Of a DNA stretch of 64,000 nucleotides, positions 8,578 through 16,899 are shown piece by piece. The position numbers were made by a program, and so were the translations under genes. Location: contig NZ_JAFAND010000127.1 in NCBI RefSeq assembly GCF_019232825.1, positions 1 to 64,000 on the forward strand, given 5' to 3'. Within the stretch, counting starts at the first letter, position 1; each line of letters opens with the position of its first letter. The notes under the pieces were generated by a model. The model saw only the letters and a program-made list of their open reading frames with translations, searched no databases and had not been told where the DNA came from. This stretch comes from Paludibacterium sp. Its GTDB lineage: Bacteria; Pseudomonadota; Gammaproteobacteria; Burkholderiales; Chromobacteriaceae.

Positions 8578-8676
8578 TTAGGATATGCCGCGGAAGACCG
8601 CACTCACCGTGTCAATGGCAATCGAGACCTGGATCATGGCCAGCGGCCGCAGCCGCTTGGCGATACTCAGGAGCAG
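8578..8676 (-). pseudogene. unrecognised membrane-protein fragment
   Basis: The minus strand reads LLLSIAKRLRPLAM and about 20 more mostly hydrophobic residues before a stop at 8578-8580; an in-frame stop precedes it. The pattern weakly resembles residues of the neighbouring DUF2975 protein around its third membrane segment, so it may be the remains of a second DUF2975 gene. The match is too short to be sure. Confidence 0.25.
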
Positions 8677-8788
8677 CGACTATTTTTTCCTGAAGATCAA
8701 AGCCGCCTTCCCCGGTAATCCGTGAAGAACATCGAGTAGGAGGCGGGGTCTCCCCGCCATCCTCGTGAGTGCGCCCTGCCGGGCGCGC

Positions 8789-8819
8789 AAAAAAAATGGG
8801 CCGGCTTGAAGGCCGGCCC
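8789..8819 (-). terminator. rho-independent terminator (minus strand)
   Basis: GGGCCGGC (8798-8805) and GCCGGCCC (8812-8819) form a perfect 8-bp stem. Read on the minus strand it is followed by a run of eight T (8796-8789). It would have ended transcription of the now decayed gene just upstream (8898-9091). Confidence 0.75.
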
Positions 8820-8897
8820 TAATCAACGCTCGTTATGGGACATACGGAGAAAACGTCTTCCGCAATGGTGCCCACACAGCACACAGGGAACTGGTTG

Positions 8898-9091
8898 CTA
8901 CAAATACATCACGACCGTGGTATCACCACAATCGCCAACAAAATCTTCAGACCGGCGGTTATAATCACGTCCGGAAACCCTTCGCCTGGAAGCCATCCCA
9001 GCCAGAGCACCCCGAGTACCAGGAACATCCCTAATACCCCGGCGGGTACCGCTGGCAGGAACTGACTCACAACACAACACAGGGAGAGTCG
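8898..9091 (-). pseudogene. decayed cidA/lrgA-like holin gene
   Basis: On the minus strand a frame without a normal start (or with GTG at 9070) reads LPAVPAGVLGMFLVLGVLWL, matching the conserved PxPG-x-VLGM first-membrane-segment motif of CidA/LrgA proteins. It continues through a second hydrophobic stretch to VVIPRS and a stop at 8909. One frame over, the sequence resumes as TTVVMYL with a stop at 8898, matching the family's FVPxxVGxM context. Both ends are missing compared with the usual ~120-aa protein, and a frameshift is present. The adjacent divergent LysR gene is of the kind that controls cid/lrg genes, supporting the assignment. Confidence 0.5.
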
Positions 9092-9166
9092 TTAGTATAG
9101 GGTCGCTGCTAATATTCTAAAAATGAATTAAAATTATAAAATCGATTCCAATTTAGAATGTGATAA

Positions 9167-10057
9167 ATGGACATCCGCGCCCTACGCTACTTCACCGAAG
9201 TCGTTCGCCAACAAAGCTTTACCCGTGCCGCCGAACGCTTGTTCGTCACCCAACCCACGATCAGCAAGATGATGAAACAGCTCGAGGACGAGCTGGGCGT
9301 GCCGCTCTTTATCCGCGAAGGCCGCAGTTTTCGTCTGACCGACGCCGGCCGGGTCGCCTTTGAACGCGGCCAGGATGTACTCTCGGCGATGACGCGCATG
9401 AAAACCGAACTCGCCGATCTGGTGTCGTTGGAACGGGGCGAGCTGATGGTGGGCCTGCCGCCGATGTCGGGCGGCGCCTTCTTGGCCCCGGTTGTCAGCA
9501 CATTCCGAGAACGCTATCCGAATATCGAACTCAAAGTAGTGGAAGACGGCGCGGTCGCGATCGAAAACAGTGTCAAGAGTGGCCAATTGGAAATCGGCGC
9601 CGCGGTGCTGCCGGTGGACACGCAAGTCTTCGAGCAATTCGGTTTCGCCCGCGACCCGCTGTGCGTGGTGGCGCCGGCCGGCTCGCCCTGGCACGGTAAG
9701 GCCTCGGTGCACCTGGCCGATGTGGCCGATTGGCCGATCGTGTTCTTCCCGGAGGACTTCACGTTGAGCCGGCGCATCCGCGCCGGCTTCGCCCGGCTCG
9801 GCGTGCCGATGCGCATCGCCGGCCGAAGCGCTCACTGGGACTTCATTGTCGCCATGGTCAACGCCAACCTGGGCATCGCGCTGCTGCCGCACTCGGTGGC
9901 GGAACGGCTCGACGCCCACGCCTTCGACGTGATCCTGCTCGACGAGGAGCAGATCGTGTGGAGCCTGGGGCTGATCTGGCAGAAAGACGTTTACTTATCG
10001 CACGCTGCGCGCGCCTGGATTCAGGTCACGCAGGAAATTTTAGGGAAATTGCCATGA
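9167..10057 (+). CDS. LysR-family regulator (CidR-like)
   Basis: A 296-aa LysR-type regulator. The N-terminal winged helix covers about residues 1-60 (SFTRAAERLFVTQPTISKMMKQLE), followed by a periplasmic-binding-like effector domain. Its pattern, including VNANLGIALLPHSVAERL, resembles the CynR/CidR branch that controls murein-hydrolase exporter genes in response to acetate or overflow metabolism. It is divergent from a decayed cidA/lrgA relic, so its original target seems to have been lost. Its stop overlaps the start of the next gene (ATGA). Confidence 0.82.
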   Translation: MDIRALRYFTEVVRQQSFTRAAERLFVTQPTISKMMKQLEDELGVPLFIREGRSFRLTDAGRVAFERGQDVLSAMTRMKTELADLVSLERGELMVGLPPMSGGAFLAPVVSTFRERYPNIELKVVEDGAVAIENSVKSGQLEIGAAVLPVDTQVFEQFGFARDPLCVVAPAGSPWHGKASVHLADVADWPIVFFPEDFTLSRRIRAGFARLGVPMRIAGRSAHWDFIVAMVNANLGIALLPHSVAERLDAHAFDVILLDEEQIVWSLGLIWQKDVYLSHAARAWIQVTQEILGKLP

Positions 10058-10509
10058 AAAACACCCTGCGCCGCCTCGCCCTACTGGCGACTTTGAGCCT
10101 GCTGGCCGCCTGTGGCAGCCTGAACTTGAAGAAACCCGAGGTGCAGGTGGCCGATATCCAGGCCGGCCACAGCACGCTGCTGCAACAGGATTTCACCGTG
10201 ACGCTGCGGGTACAGAACCCGAACGACCGCGAACTATCCGCCCGCGGTCTGGCGTTCGAGCTGAAGAGCCACGGCAAAACGTTGGCCACGGGGCTGAGCA
10301 ACCAAGCGATCTCGATCCCGGCGATGGGCGAAGGCACGGTACCGCTGACCGTGCACGCCTCGCTGCTCGACCTGATCCAGCTGGCGCAAAACGCGCTGGA
10401 GCAAGGCGACGGCACGCTGGACTACCAGATCAGCGGCTACCTCGACGGCGTCGAGGGCTGGGGACGTATCCCCTTCAAGCGCGAGGGAAATTTGAAAGTG
10501 CCGCATTGA
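10054..10509 (+). CDS. LEA14-like outer-membrane lipoprotein
   Basis: A 151-aa lipoprotein: a signal peptide ends in the lipobox LLAAC with Cys20 as the lipidated residue. The mature part is a single LEA type-2 (WHy-like) beta-sandwich domain with the motif VTLRVQNPNDRELSARGLAFEL. Bacterial members are small envelope proteins of unknown function, sometimes stress-linked. Its ATG overlaps the LysR stop by four bases (ATGA), so it is translationally coupled to the regulator. Confidence 0.82.
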   Translation: MKNTLRRLALLATLSLLAACGSLNLKKPEVQVADIQAGHSTLLQQDFTVTLRVQNPNDRELSARGLAFELKSHGKTLATGLSNQAISIPAMGEGTVPLTVHASLLDLIQLAQNALEQGDGTLDYQISGYLDGVEGWGRIPFKREGNLKVPH

Positions 10510-10530
10510 CGCAGCCTTCGGGCGAGGAGA

Positions 10531-11079
10531 ATGAGATTGCAAACCGCACTGCAGACCGAGCGGCTTTCGTTGCGCCAGGTGCAGCAACATGACTACCCGT
10601 TTTATCTGAGCCTCAACCAGATTCCGCAAGTCATGCACTTCATCGAACAGGGGCGTAGCGAGCAAAAAATCGCCGAATTGTTTGCCAAGAGCCTGCCGCC
10701 GTGGCATCAGCAGGCGGAACAGACGCTGCAATGGCTGATCGCCGAGAGAGAAACCGGCGCCTTGGTCGGTTTTTTTGGCGCTCGTTTACAAAACCCGCCG
10801 CAAGGCCCGGCCGAGATCGGCTACCGGCTGCACCCGGCCATGCAGGGCCACGGCTACGCGCAAGAGGCCGGCAGGGCCGTGCTGCGCTTTTTGTTCGAAA
10901 CCTGCGGGGTACACAAGGCGGAAGCGGTGGTCACCGGCGGCAACCAGGTGTCCAGCCGTTTGTTGGAACGGCTGGGCTTCCGCTTGGAGGGCATCCAGCG
11001 CCAGCACTATTGGATGGGCGGCGCCTGGCATGACGATTGGCACTATGGGCTGTTGGCGGATGACCCGCAGCCGGGTTAG
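10531..11079 (+). CDS. GNAT N-acetyltransferase (RimJ/RimL-like)
   Basis: A 182-aa acetyltransferase of the RimJ/RimL type, which transfers acetyl from acetyl-CoA to an amine (N-termini, small molecules). The opening TERLSLRQVQQHDY is typical. The pyrophosphate-binding loop lies in HPAMQGHGYAQEAGRAVLRFLFE (about residues 92-114), and the LLERLGFRLEG block follows. The substrate is unknown. It has a GAGGAG site directly before the ATG. The stop TTAGGG resembles an element-end signature seen at several gene ends here, and the 3' end overlaps the convergent gene by four bases. Confidence 0.82.
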   Translation: MRLQTALQTERLSLRQVQQHDYPFYLSLNQIPQVMHFIEQGRSEQKIAELFAKSLPPWHQQAEQTLQWLIAERETGALVGFFGARLQNPPQGPAEIGYRLHPAMQGHGYAQEAGRAVLRFLFETCGVHKAEAVVTGGNQVSSRLLERLGFRLEGIQRQHYWMGGAWHDDWHYGLLADDPQPG

Positions 11080-11783
11080 GGTTTATCCGGGTGCACCGGC
11101 CCCGCGGCAAAGCTGGTGCCGCCGCCGGTGGCATCCGGAATGAAGGTCATCGCCACGTCCTGCATTTTCCCGCACAGTCTGAACGTCCAGATTTCGTTCC
11201 AAACGCCCTTGAACGTTTTATCGCCTTCGACGACGTCGTGCGCCGGGGTCGTGACGCGCATATCGAAAACGTCGATTTGCCTGCAATCCTTCTGCCCGGT
11301 GCTCACGACGGCCGTCATCAGCGCGGACTTCATCGCATCCGCGACCAAAACCGGGCCCGCATTGGTCGAACCGGGGATGTAGGCTTTCGCCGCAGGCGCA
11401 TCGCCGTTGGCGTTGGCCAGGAAGAACGCGTTATAGAACTTGGCCTCGCCGCAACGCTCAAGCTGGTAGCGCGCCATCCACAAACCCTTGGTGGGGTTCG
11501 CTTTGCCGGCCTCAAAGCTTATCGGCTTTAACACCACGATGCTGAATGGCTTCACTTGATATTGCGATTTACAGTCCGGTTTCAGGCCGAATTTCTTGTC
11601 TTGCTCCACCCCAAACCGAAACATCTCCTCCGCCAGCGGCGGGGAAAAGACATAGTCGAGCGCCGGCTTATTATTGTGCAGATCGGCCGCCGTATTGATG
11701 ACCGTATCGGCCTGAGCAACACGCGCCAGCATGAACGTGGCAACAAAAACGGCGGCCAGCACCGCCAGATTTTTTTTGATCAT
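11076..11783 (-). CDS. hypothetical secreted protein
   Basis: A 235-aa protein with a clear N-terminal signal peptide (hydrophobic residues 6-20, probable cleavage after RVAQA at about residue 25). The mature part has four Cys residues that could form disulfides in the periplasm. It has no recognised catalytic motif. The gene stands alone between two + strand acetyltransferase genes. Function is unknown; it is probably a conserved exported protein, as composition and codon use match the neighbours. Confidence 0.65.
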   Translation of the reverse strand: MIKKNLAVLAAVFVATFMLARVAQADTVINTAADLHNNKPALDYVFSPPLAEEMFRFGVEQDKKFGLKPDCKSQYQVKPFSIVVLKPISFEAGKANPTKGLWMARYQLERCGEAKFYNAFFLANANGDAPAAKAYIPGSTNAGPVLVADAMKSALMTAVVSTGQKDCRQIDVFDMRVTTPAHDVVEGDKTFKGVWNEIWTFRLCGKMQDVAMTFIPDATGGGTSFAAGPVHPDKP

Positions 11784-11877
11784 GAAATGTCTTCGCTTTG
11801 ATCGTTAAAGTCGTCGAGCGGGCATTGTACGCGCACACAATGCTATCATCATTGTTTTTTGAAACCATATACTCACC

Positions 11878-12303
11878 ATGCAAGCCATCCTCGAATTAAC
11901 CGATCAGCCGGCGGACAGCGAGCTGGCGCAGATCTCCGATGCGCTCGACCAATTCAACATCCAGGTTTCCGGCGTTGCCGACCGCACGCCGCTCGCCATT
12001 CTCGTGCGCGATCCCGAAACGCACGCCGTGTTGGGCGGGCTGACCGGGCGCACCTCGCTAGGTTTGCTGTTCGTCGATATTTTCTATTTGCCCGAACAGC
12101 TGCGTGGACAAGGGATGGGGAGCCGCATGCTCAAGATGGCGGAAGACGAAGGGCGTCGGCGCGGCTGCAATGCGGCGGTGCTTTACACCATCAGCTTTCA
12201 GGCCCCGGAGTTTTATCAGCGCAACGGCTGGCAACGATTCGGTGAGATCCCCTGCCAGCCGGCCGGCACCAGCAGGGTGTTTATGAGCAAGCGCCTCGCC
12301 TAG
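11878..12303 (+). CDS. GNAT-family acetyltransferase
   Basis: A 141-aa single-domain GNAT protein. The acetyl-CoA loop is LPEQLRGQGMGSRMLKMAEDEGRRRGC (about residues 78-104), followed by the FYQRNGWQRFGEI helix-strand that closes the fold. The substrate is unknown. Upstream DNA is AT-rich with a plausible promoter. The stop TAG (12301-12303) is fused to GGTTTGTCTGC, an end-fragment of the YTAR-target element family found elsewhere in the window. Confidence 0.8.
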   Translation: MQAILELTDQPADSELAQISDALDQFNIQVSGVADRTPLAILVRDPETHAVLGGLTGRTSLGLLFVDIFYLPEQLRGQGMGSRMLKMAEDEGRRRGCNAAVLYTISFQAPEFYQRNGWQRFGEIPCQPAGTSRVFMSKRLA

Positions 12304-12314
12304 GGTTTGTCTGC
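12300..12314. mobile_element. single-end relic of the YTAR-target element
   Basis: CTAG followed by GGTTTGTCTGC matches the end of the full element at 49444-49708 (GGCCTGTCTGC) in all but two positions. It begins on the stop codon of the acetyltransferase gene. No matching second end was found downstream. Confidence 0.45.
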
Positions 12315-12616
12315 ACGCGGCGGGTGGTTTTAAAGAGGAGAAAACCCGTAGTTAATAACTGCATTGTTATTTTACAAATCCGCCATGCTGTTCACGATCA
12401 CCGTCACGGCACAGGCGATACGCAAGAGCACTAACGTTGTCACCTAAATGGCAACCAACGCCGTCCGTATGTTCTTATTTATGCATTTGTCCACATTCCA
12501 TTTATTCAACATCACGCTGAAATTGTGCAGCCAAGGCCATCTATGTAAAATAAATTACCGACGTAGCCTTATTTTTAAAAAGCAATAAAAACGGAAAATG
12601 AAGGAAACAATCATCA
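12315..12616. other. AT-rich intergenic region
   Basis: About 300 bp, much more AT-rich than the surroundings, with no credible reading frame. It must contain the promoter for the tandem CsgG-like genes, but no box pair was convincing enough to name. Confidence 0.5.
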
Positions 12617-13474
12617 ATGAAACGCCCATTGTTCTTCAGCTTGCTATGGCTATTTACCCATAGCGCCTGGGCAAGCCAACCGCTTGCATTGCTTCCAGTA
12701 ATCGATTCATCCGCCAATATCCCCCGGCCCCTGGTCGAGGATATGCTCGCCCAGGCTTTTACCGGTACCCATCAATTCTCCCTTGTCCAGCCAGCACAAG
12801 CACCGAGCCCCCTCGACCAGCTCAGAACGCCACCGGCGAAGTTACTTGATGCCAACCCCGCCACCGTGACTAGCATTGGCAGACAGGCCGGCGCCAGCAT
12901 GGTGGCGTTGATGAGTCTGGATCAGTACATCTATACAACCAAAGTATCAAAGTTCAACGAGGTTACTTTCCCTGGCTCGAACGAAATCATGTACTACCGA
13001 ACCACGGGATTCGCCTATCACGCCCAATTGACCCTCAACGTGAAATTGGCAAATGTTAAAACCGGTCGGATAGCTCAGTCATTCGATATCAAAAGCAACT
13101 GTGAAAATGGATTTACAAACGATGCCGTCGAATGTTCGCTGGAGCTTCTACAGGACAAACTGAAACGCGAGCTGAAGACTCACTATCCCACGGTTGCACA
13201 TATCGTCAAAGCCAAATCCGATACCGAATATATACTCGATATTGGCGCCGGCGAGGGAATTGAAATCGACGACAAAATGACCGTGTTCAACGAGGGTAAA
13301 AACGGCGCCGCTCGGTCAGTACTCGGAGAGGGGGTTATTACCCAATTATCTGGTGATATAGCCGTGCTGAAAGTCTCACAACTAAATGGGCCTATCGAGC
13401 TCGGAAAGACAAAAGTAGAATCGCACCCACCCGAGAAAAGCAGGCGTGAAAAATATAACGACGGCGAGTCTTAG
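12617..13474 (+). CDS. CsgG/FlgT-like secreted protein, copy 1
   Basis: A 285-aa protein with a signal peptide (cleavage after about residue 19, HSAWA). The first half resembles the nucleotide-free TolB/CsgG-type alpha/beta domain: a LLPVIDSS start, a middle helix LGRQAGASMVAL-like segment, and a strand LTLNVKLANVKTGRI. The C-terminal 90 residues, with YILDIGAGEGIEIDDKMTVF and later GEGVITQLSGDIAVLKV, resemble the FlgT C-terminal fold. It is probably periplasmic. The next gene is a paralogue of identical length, and neither has neighbours that reveal a pathway. Function is unknown. Confidence 0.65.
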   Translation: MKRPLFFSLLWLFTHSAWASQPLALLPVIDSSANIPRPLVEDMLAQAFTGTHQFSLVQPAQAPSPLDQLRTPPAKLLDANPATVTSIGRQAGASMVALMSLDQYIYTTKVSKFNEVTFPGSNEIMYYRTTGFAYHAQLTLNVKLANVKTGRIAQSFDIKSNCENGFTNDAVECSLELLQDKLKRELKTHYPTVAHIVKAKSDTEYILDIGAGEGIEIDDKMTVFNEGKNGAARSVLGEGVITQLSGDIAVLKVSQLNGPIELGKTKVESHPPEKSRREKYNDGES

Positions 13475-13504
13475 CCTCCAATAAACACGTCAAGGACATG
13501 AATC

Positions 13505-14362
13505 ATGAAACGCATTTTGTTGCCTGCAGCGCTTTGGCTATTCTGCCTCGGCGCACTTGCCGCCCCAACGCTCACGTTACTCCCGATCATTGAATCCTCA
13601 CCCAATCTGCCAACCGCCTCGGCCAGCGATACGTACACCCAGGCGTTTGCCGATGTGCATCGCTTCAGTCTTGCGGCAACCGGCAACCTCGCCAACACAC
13701 TGGATAGGCTTAAGCAGCTGCCTGCGGGGTTGCTCAATGCCGACCCGCGCGCCCTCGCCGATCTGGGCAAACAAGCAGGCGCGCAAATCGTGGCCGTTGG
13801 GCGCGTGAGAGGATCGGAAACCACACTGCAATTGGATGAGGACCGTTCTGCCAACAATACGCATGCCACAACCTACGCCACCGTCCTCATGCTGGAAGTC
13901 AGGCTCATCGATGTGCAGACCGGTGCGGTGATCAAGAACCTGTTTTTCAACGCGCGCAACTTTTCCGTCAAGAAAGACGACTGCTTGGATGACTCGTTTT
14001 CCGATCTTCAGGATGACCTGACGAAAGAACTCCAGACTATTTATCCACTGCAAGGCCATATTGTCCAAGCGAGCGGCAATTCGGAATACATGATCGACAT
14101 CGGCTCTGCGAGCGAGCTGAAATCCGGCAGCCACATGCTGATTTTTGAGGACGGTGCGCCGATTCCGGACCCAAGCACAGGCAAACTACTGATGGGCGAT
14201 CAAACCGTGCTTGGCGAAGGGGTCATCACCCACGTTGCGCACGATAGCGCCGTGCTGAAAGTCTCACATCTGAACGGCACGATCGAGGCGGGGAAGACAA
14301 AGGTGGAAGCGGCGCCCAAAGAGGCGGGATTCTGGTCGTCAATGGTCAAGAAAATACTCTGA
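13505..14362 (+). CDS. CsgG/FlgT-like secreted protein, copy 2
   Basis: A 285-aa paralogue of the preceding gene, 30 bp downstream on the same strand. It has the same layout: signal peptide to about residue 20 (LGALA), a LTLLPIIESS start, LADLGKQAGAQIVAV, LEVRLIDVQTGAVI, and a C-terminal YMIDIGSASELKSGSHMLIF block. The C-terminal phrase GEGVITHVAHDSAVLKVSHLNG is almost that of copy 1, while the middle is diverged. A tandem duplication followed by specialisation is the simplest reading. Both proteins may be secreted components of one complex. Confidence 0.65.
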   Translation: MKRILLPAALWLFCLGALAAPTLTLLPIIESSPNLPTASASDTYTQAFADVHRFSLAATGNLANTLDRLKQLPAGLLNADPRALADLGKQAGAQIVAVGRVRGSETTLQLDEDRSANNTHATTYATVLMLEVRLIDVQTGAVIKNLFFNARNFSVKKDDCLDDSFSDLQDDLTKELQTIYPLQGHIVQASGNSEYMIDIGSASELKSGSHMLIFEDGAPIPDPSTGKLLMGDQTVLGEGVITHVAHDSAVLKVSHLNGTIEAGKTKVEAAPKEAGFWSSMVKKIL

Positions 14363-14392
14363 GAGAACGCACGCTGTAACGCCGAGAGGGCG

Positions 14393-15421
14393 CTATCCGC
14401 GCTGCCGCGCCCACCCCCCTCTCAGCGAGGCCAACAGCGCTTCGCCCGGCCAGGATGGGCGGCTATCGGCCCGCTCCGCCTCGTGCACCCATTGGCATAG
14501 CAGCGCATTGACCGGCGCGGCCTGTCCCAGGCTGAGCGCGAGGCGCACGACCTCGCCGTTGATCCAATCGATCTCGGTGGCGCGCCCCGCGGCAAGGTCA
14601 TCGGACATCGACGAACGCGCCAACGGGTCGATCTGCAGCATGGCGCGGCCCAGCCACGCGAACACCGCGTCGGGCAAGCCGAGAACGGACGGAATCCAAG
14701 CGGCGGGCAGCGGCGTCATTCTGGCGGGACGGATGCCGGCTTGCTTGAGCAGCGCCAGCGCCTCTTGCTGCGCCAGCCCCAAGCAGCGACGGTAGGCGCG
14801 TTGCGACAGTTCTTGTTTCAGGGGAAGATCCGCCAGCGCATTGATGGCGTTGTTGAGGTTAAGCAGCAGCTTGGCCCACTGCACTGGCAACATATCGGCG
14901 TATTGCCGCAGCGGCAGCGCGGCTTTCATGAACATGTCGACAAATGGTCGCATCGCCGGCGCCTGTTGGACCGCCAATATCCCCGCAGAGCCTTGATGAA
15001 ATGCGCCCGGGCCGCGTTCGATGACATTGAATGGCACCATCCCCGCCAGCACGATATTGCCAGGCAAGGCGGCACGCAGCGCGTCGGCGTTGCCCAGGCC
15101 ATTTTGAAAGCTGACGACGATCGTTCCGGGACGCAACACTGCCGCCAGCTCGGCCGCTACCGTCTCGGTCGCGGCGGACTTGACGGTGACCAGCACCAGA
15201 TCCGCCGCCGCGGCCAGATCGGCCGCGGTCGACACTTCGACGCGCGCAGGCGCCACCTGCCAGCGCCGGCCATCGTAATGCGAAAGCGTCAGGCCATGCG
15301 CGCGAAGACGGTCCGCCATTCGCGCGCGGCCGACAAAACCAACGTCGCAGCCGCTGGCAAGCAGCCGGCCGCCAAGATAGCAACCAACCAGCCCCGCGCC
15401 ATAGACACAGATTTTTGCCAT
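14393..15421 (-). CDS. panE: 2-dehydropantoate 2-reductase
   Basis: A 342-aa ketopantoate reductase family protein (ApbA/PanE), which reduces 2-dehydropantoate to pantoate with NADPH in pantothenate/CoA synthesis. The N-terminal NADPH site GAGLVGCYLGG is at residues 8-18, VTVKSAAT contains the conserved lysine region, and SFQNGLGN near 105-112 is typical. It is about 40 residues longer than E. coli PanE, so it may be one of the broader-specificity paralogues. Confidence 0.82.
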   Translation of the reverse strand: MAKICVYGAGLVGCYLGGRLLASGCDVGFVGRARMADRLRAHGLTLSHYDGRRWQVAPARVEVSTAADLAAAADLVLVTVKSAATETVAAELAAVLRPGTIVVSFQNGLGNADALRAALPGNIVLAGMVPFNVIERGPGAFHQGSAGILAVQQAPAMRPFVDMFMKAALPLRQYADMLPVQWAKLLLNLNNAINALADLPLKQELSQRAYRRCLGLAQQEALALLKQAGIRPARMTPLPAAWIPSVLGLPDAVFAWLGRAMLQIDPLARSSMSDDLAAGRATEIDWINGEVVRLALSLGQAAPVNALLCQWVHEAERADSRPSWPGEALLASLRGGWARQRG

Positions 15422-15456
15422 AGCTCCCTCACGAGAGAACGACGGGACGCGATGAT

Positions 15457-15714
15457 TTATCGACGAGACGTGGACGCCCGGTTCGGGCCTCGCCCTTCAA
15501 TGAAGCGGAAAGTGATGCGCCCTTTCGTGATGTCATAGGGCGACAATTCCAGCGTTACCTTATCACCGGCAAGAATACGGATGTGATGCTGGCGCATTTT
15601 CCCTGCCGTGTAGGCAACGAGTTGATGCCCATTTTCAAGCGTCACGCGAAAACGGGCGTCGGGCAGGACTTCGTCAACCGTGCCCTGCATTTCGAGGTGT
15701 TCTTCCTTGGCCAA
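15457..15714 (-). CDS. infA: translation initiation factor IF-1
   Basis: An 85-aa IF-1, an OB-fold protein that binds the ribosomal A site during initiation. The family core [20 protein letters not shown] and the later [18 protein letters not shown] are plain. The TTG at 15714 gives the canonical MAKEE start and has GGAGA six to seven bases upstream; a longer frame to 15753 runs into a terminator. This looks like the extra, basic-tailed IF-1 (tail [12 protein letters not shown]) that many betaproteobacteria carry besides the ribosomal-operon copy. Confidence 0.88.
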   Translation of the reverse strand: MAKEEHLEMQGTVDEVLPDARFRVTLENGHQLVAYTAGKMRQHHIRILAGDKVTLELSPYDITKGRITFRFIEGRGPNRASTSRR

Positions 15715-15731
15715 GTTCACTCTCCATGAAA

Positions 15732-15763
15732 CCAAATAAAAAGCCCGGACCATCGGCCGGGCT
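15732..15763 (-). terminator. terminator between the cold-shock gene and infA
   Basis: AGCCCGG (15742-15748) and CCGGGCT (15757-15763) form a 7-bp stem; on the minus strand it is followed by TTTTTATTT. It should end the cold-shock transcript. It sits only 18 bp before the IF-1 start, so infA must depend on read-through or on a promoter overlapping this hairpin. Confidence 0.75.
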
Positions 15764-15803
15764 AGGGATGAACAGACCGCGTCAAAACGGCCTGTCGCAC
15801 TGC

Positions 15804-16007
15804 TTACTCTACGCGGATGTTGGACGCTTGGTCGCCCTTCGGGCCCTTGGTCACATCGAAGGTCACGCGTTGATTTTCTTGCAGCGACTTGAAGCCGTTG
15901 CCTTGAATGGCGGAGAAGTGAGCGAACAGATCGTTGCCGCCGTCATCCGGGGTGATGAAACCAAAACCCTTGGCGTCGTTAAACCACTTAACGGTACCAG
16001 TTGCCAT
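15804..16007 (-). CDS. cold-shock domain protein (CspA family)
   Basis: A 67-aa single cold-shock domain protein that binds single-stranded RNA/DNA and melts secondary structure. RNP-1 (KGFGFI) and RNP-2-like (DLFAHF) motifs are present. The ATG at 16007 fits the family start [10 protein letters not shown] and has GGAGA eight bases upstream. A long leader (about 100 nt of non-coding, A-rich DNA upstream) is consistent with the thermosensing 5' UTRs of csp genes, though it was not folded here. It is followed by a terminator. Confidence 0.92.
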   Translation of the reverse strand: MATGTVKWFNDAKGFGFITPDDGGNDLFAHFSAIQGNGFKSLQENQRVTFDVTKGPKGDQASNIRVE

Positions 16008-16338
16008 ATCTTGAATCTCCAAAGAAAAATAAAGGTGGGAATATCCCAGAGCAGTCTTTAGTTAGACACCGACTCTGCGAAGCTCAAGACAGCGAGGTAA
16101 TGAAGGGTGAAACAACCAGGAAGACCGGGTGACGCCAGACAAAACTGAACATTGCTTGATGATCGCGCGCCTATCATGCGCGCATACCTCGGTTTTGGCA
16201 AATTTTTTATTCACCTGGCGTTGTTGCGCCTCTATCGCTTCGTCTACATCGCGCCACAGATCAGGCCTTTCCTATCGCAAAACCAGACCAAGTCCAACGG
16301 GCATCCACGCCTATGTTGTCGCGTGCGGCACATGTTTG
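16008..16338. other. csp leader/promoter and intergenic DNA
   Basis: This 331-bp stretch contains the 5' leader and promoter of the minus-strand cold-shock gene. Farther out, a GCGCGC/GCGCGC inverted repeat with a CTATCAT loop lies near 16167-16190. The remaining 150 bp up to the acetyltransferase stop shows no credible gene. Confidence 0.5.
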
Positions 16339-16869
16339 TTAGAGGCCCTCGCGCGCAGGAAGGATGTCAGGGGTAGCACGTTCATCGGGCGAATCAAGCA
16401 AGCCTTTCTTGTAGATCAAACTCTTGACCCCACCGATTGAAGCAACCGCCATCGGCACAAATCCAAACGATTCGTAGAGCTTTTGCGCCGCGTATTGTTT
16501 AACGGACGTGTCCAACACCACCGCCTCCCCGCCGCGTTCACATGCAACAGACAAAAGACGACGTAATAATTCCGCGGCAATCCCACAACGTCGATACTCG
16601 GCGGCCACCCGCATTCGCTTGATTTCGAATTGCCTGCCATCGATATATCTCAGCGCCCCCATCCCCACCACTTTGCCGGCGGGATCAACGGCCAATAAAT
16701 AAACGCCGCCCTTCGCAAAATAATTTGCCTCGACGTCATCTAGATCCGCATCGAGGCCAGGCTCTAAAGAGAAGCTGCCGGATTCCATCAATCCCGCAAC
16801 GTGCAGTGCCTTGATTTGATCAATGTATGTATTCACAGCAGGGATAATGTTAAATCTTCCGTCCACCAT
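16339..16869 (-). CDS. GNAT-family acetyltransferase
   Basis: A 176-aa GNAT protein. The acetyl-CoA loop is in MRVAAEYRRCGIAAELLRRLL (about residues 86-106), followed by VLDTSVKQYAAQKLYESFGFVP, the usual C-terminal part of the fold. It probably acetylates a small amine or amino-acid-like substrate. It lies downstream of the broken DJ-1 gene and the VOC gene on the same strand, and all three may have formed one operon. Confidence 0.78.
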   Translation of the reverse strand: MVDGRFNIIPAVNTYIDQIKALHVAGLMESGSFSLEPGLDADLDDVEANYFAKGGVYLLAVDPAGKVVGMGALRYIDGRQFEIKRMRVAAEYRRCGIAAELLRRLLSVACERGGEAVVLDTSVKQYAAQKLYESFGFVPMAVASIGGVKSLIYKKGLLDSPDERATPDILPAREGL

Positions 16870-16899
16870 CGCCGCCCCCTCGCTTAGCCACGTCGGAGT

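Larger units (their letters stand above)
8452..9166. other. 715-bp gap: promoter region, decayed genes, terminator
   Basis: From 8452 to about 8577 the DNA is AT-rich and should hold the promoter of the DUF2975 operon. A short broken reading frame follows (8578-8676). Next come a GGCGGGG/CCCCGCC hairpin near 8742, a strong terminator (8789-8819) and a decayed cidA/lrgA-like gene (8898-9091). The last 75 bp are AT-rich and carry the LysR gene's promoter. No intact gene was found. Confidence 0.6.

Noticed and set aside
8835-9065. A 76-codon plus-strand frame
   Set aside because: The opposite strand shows a recognisable cidA/lrgA relic, and this frame has no ribosome-binding site or family.
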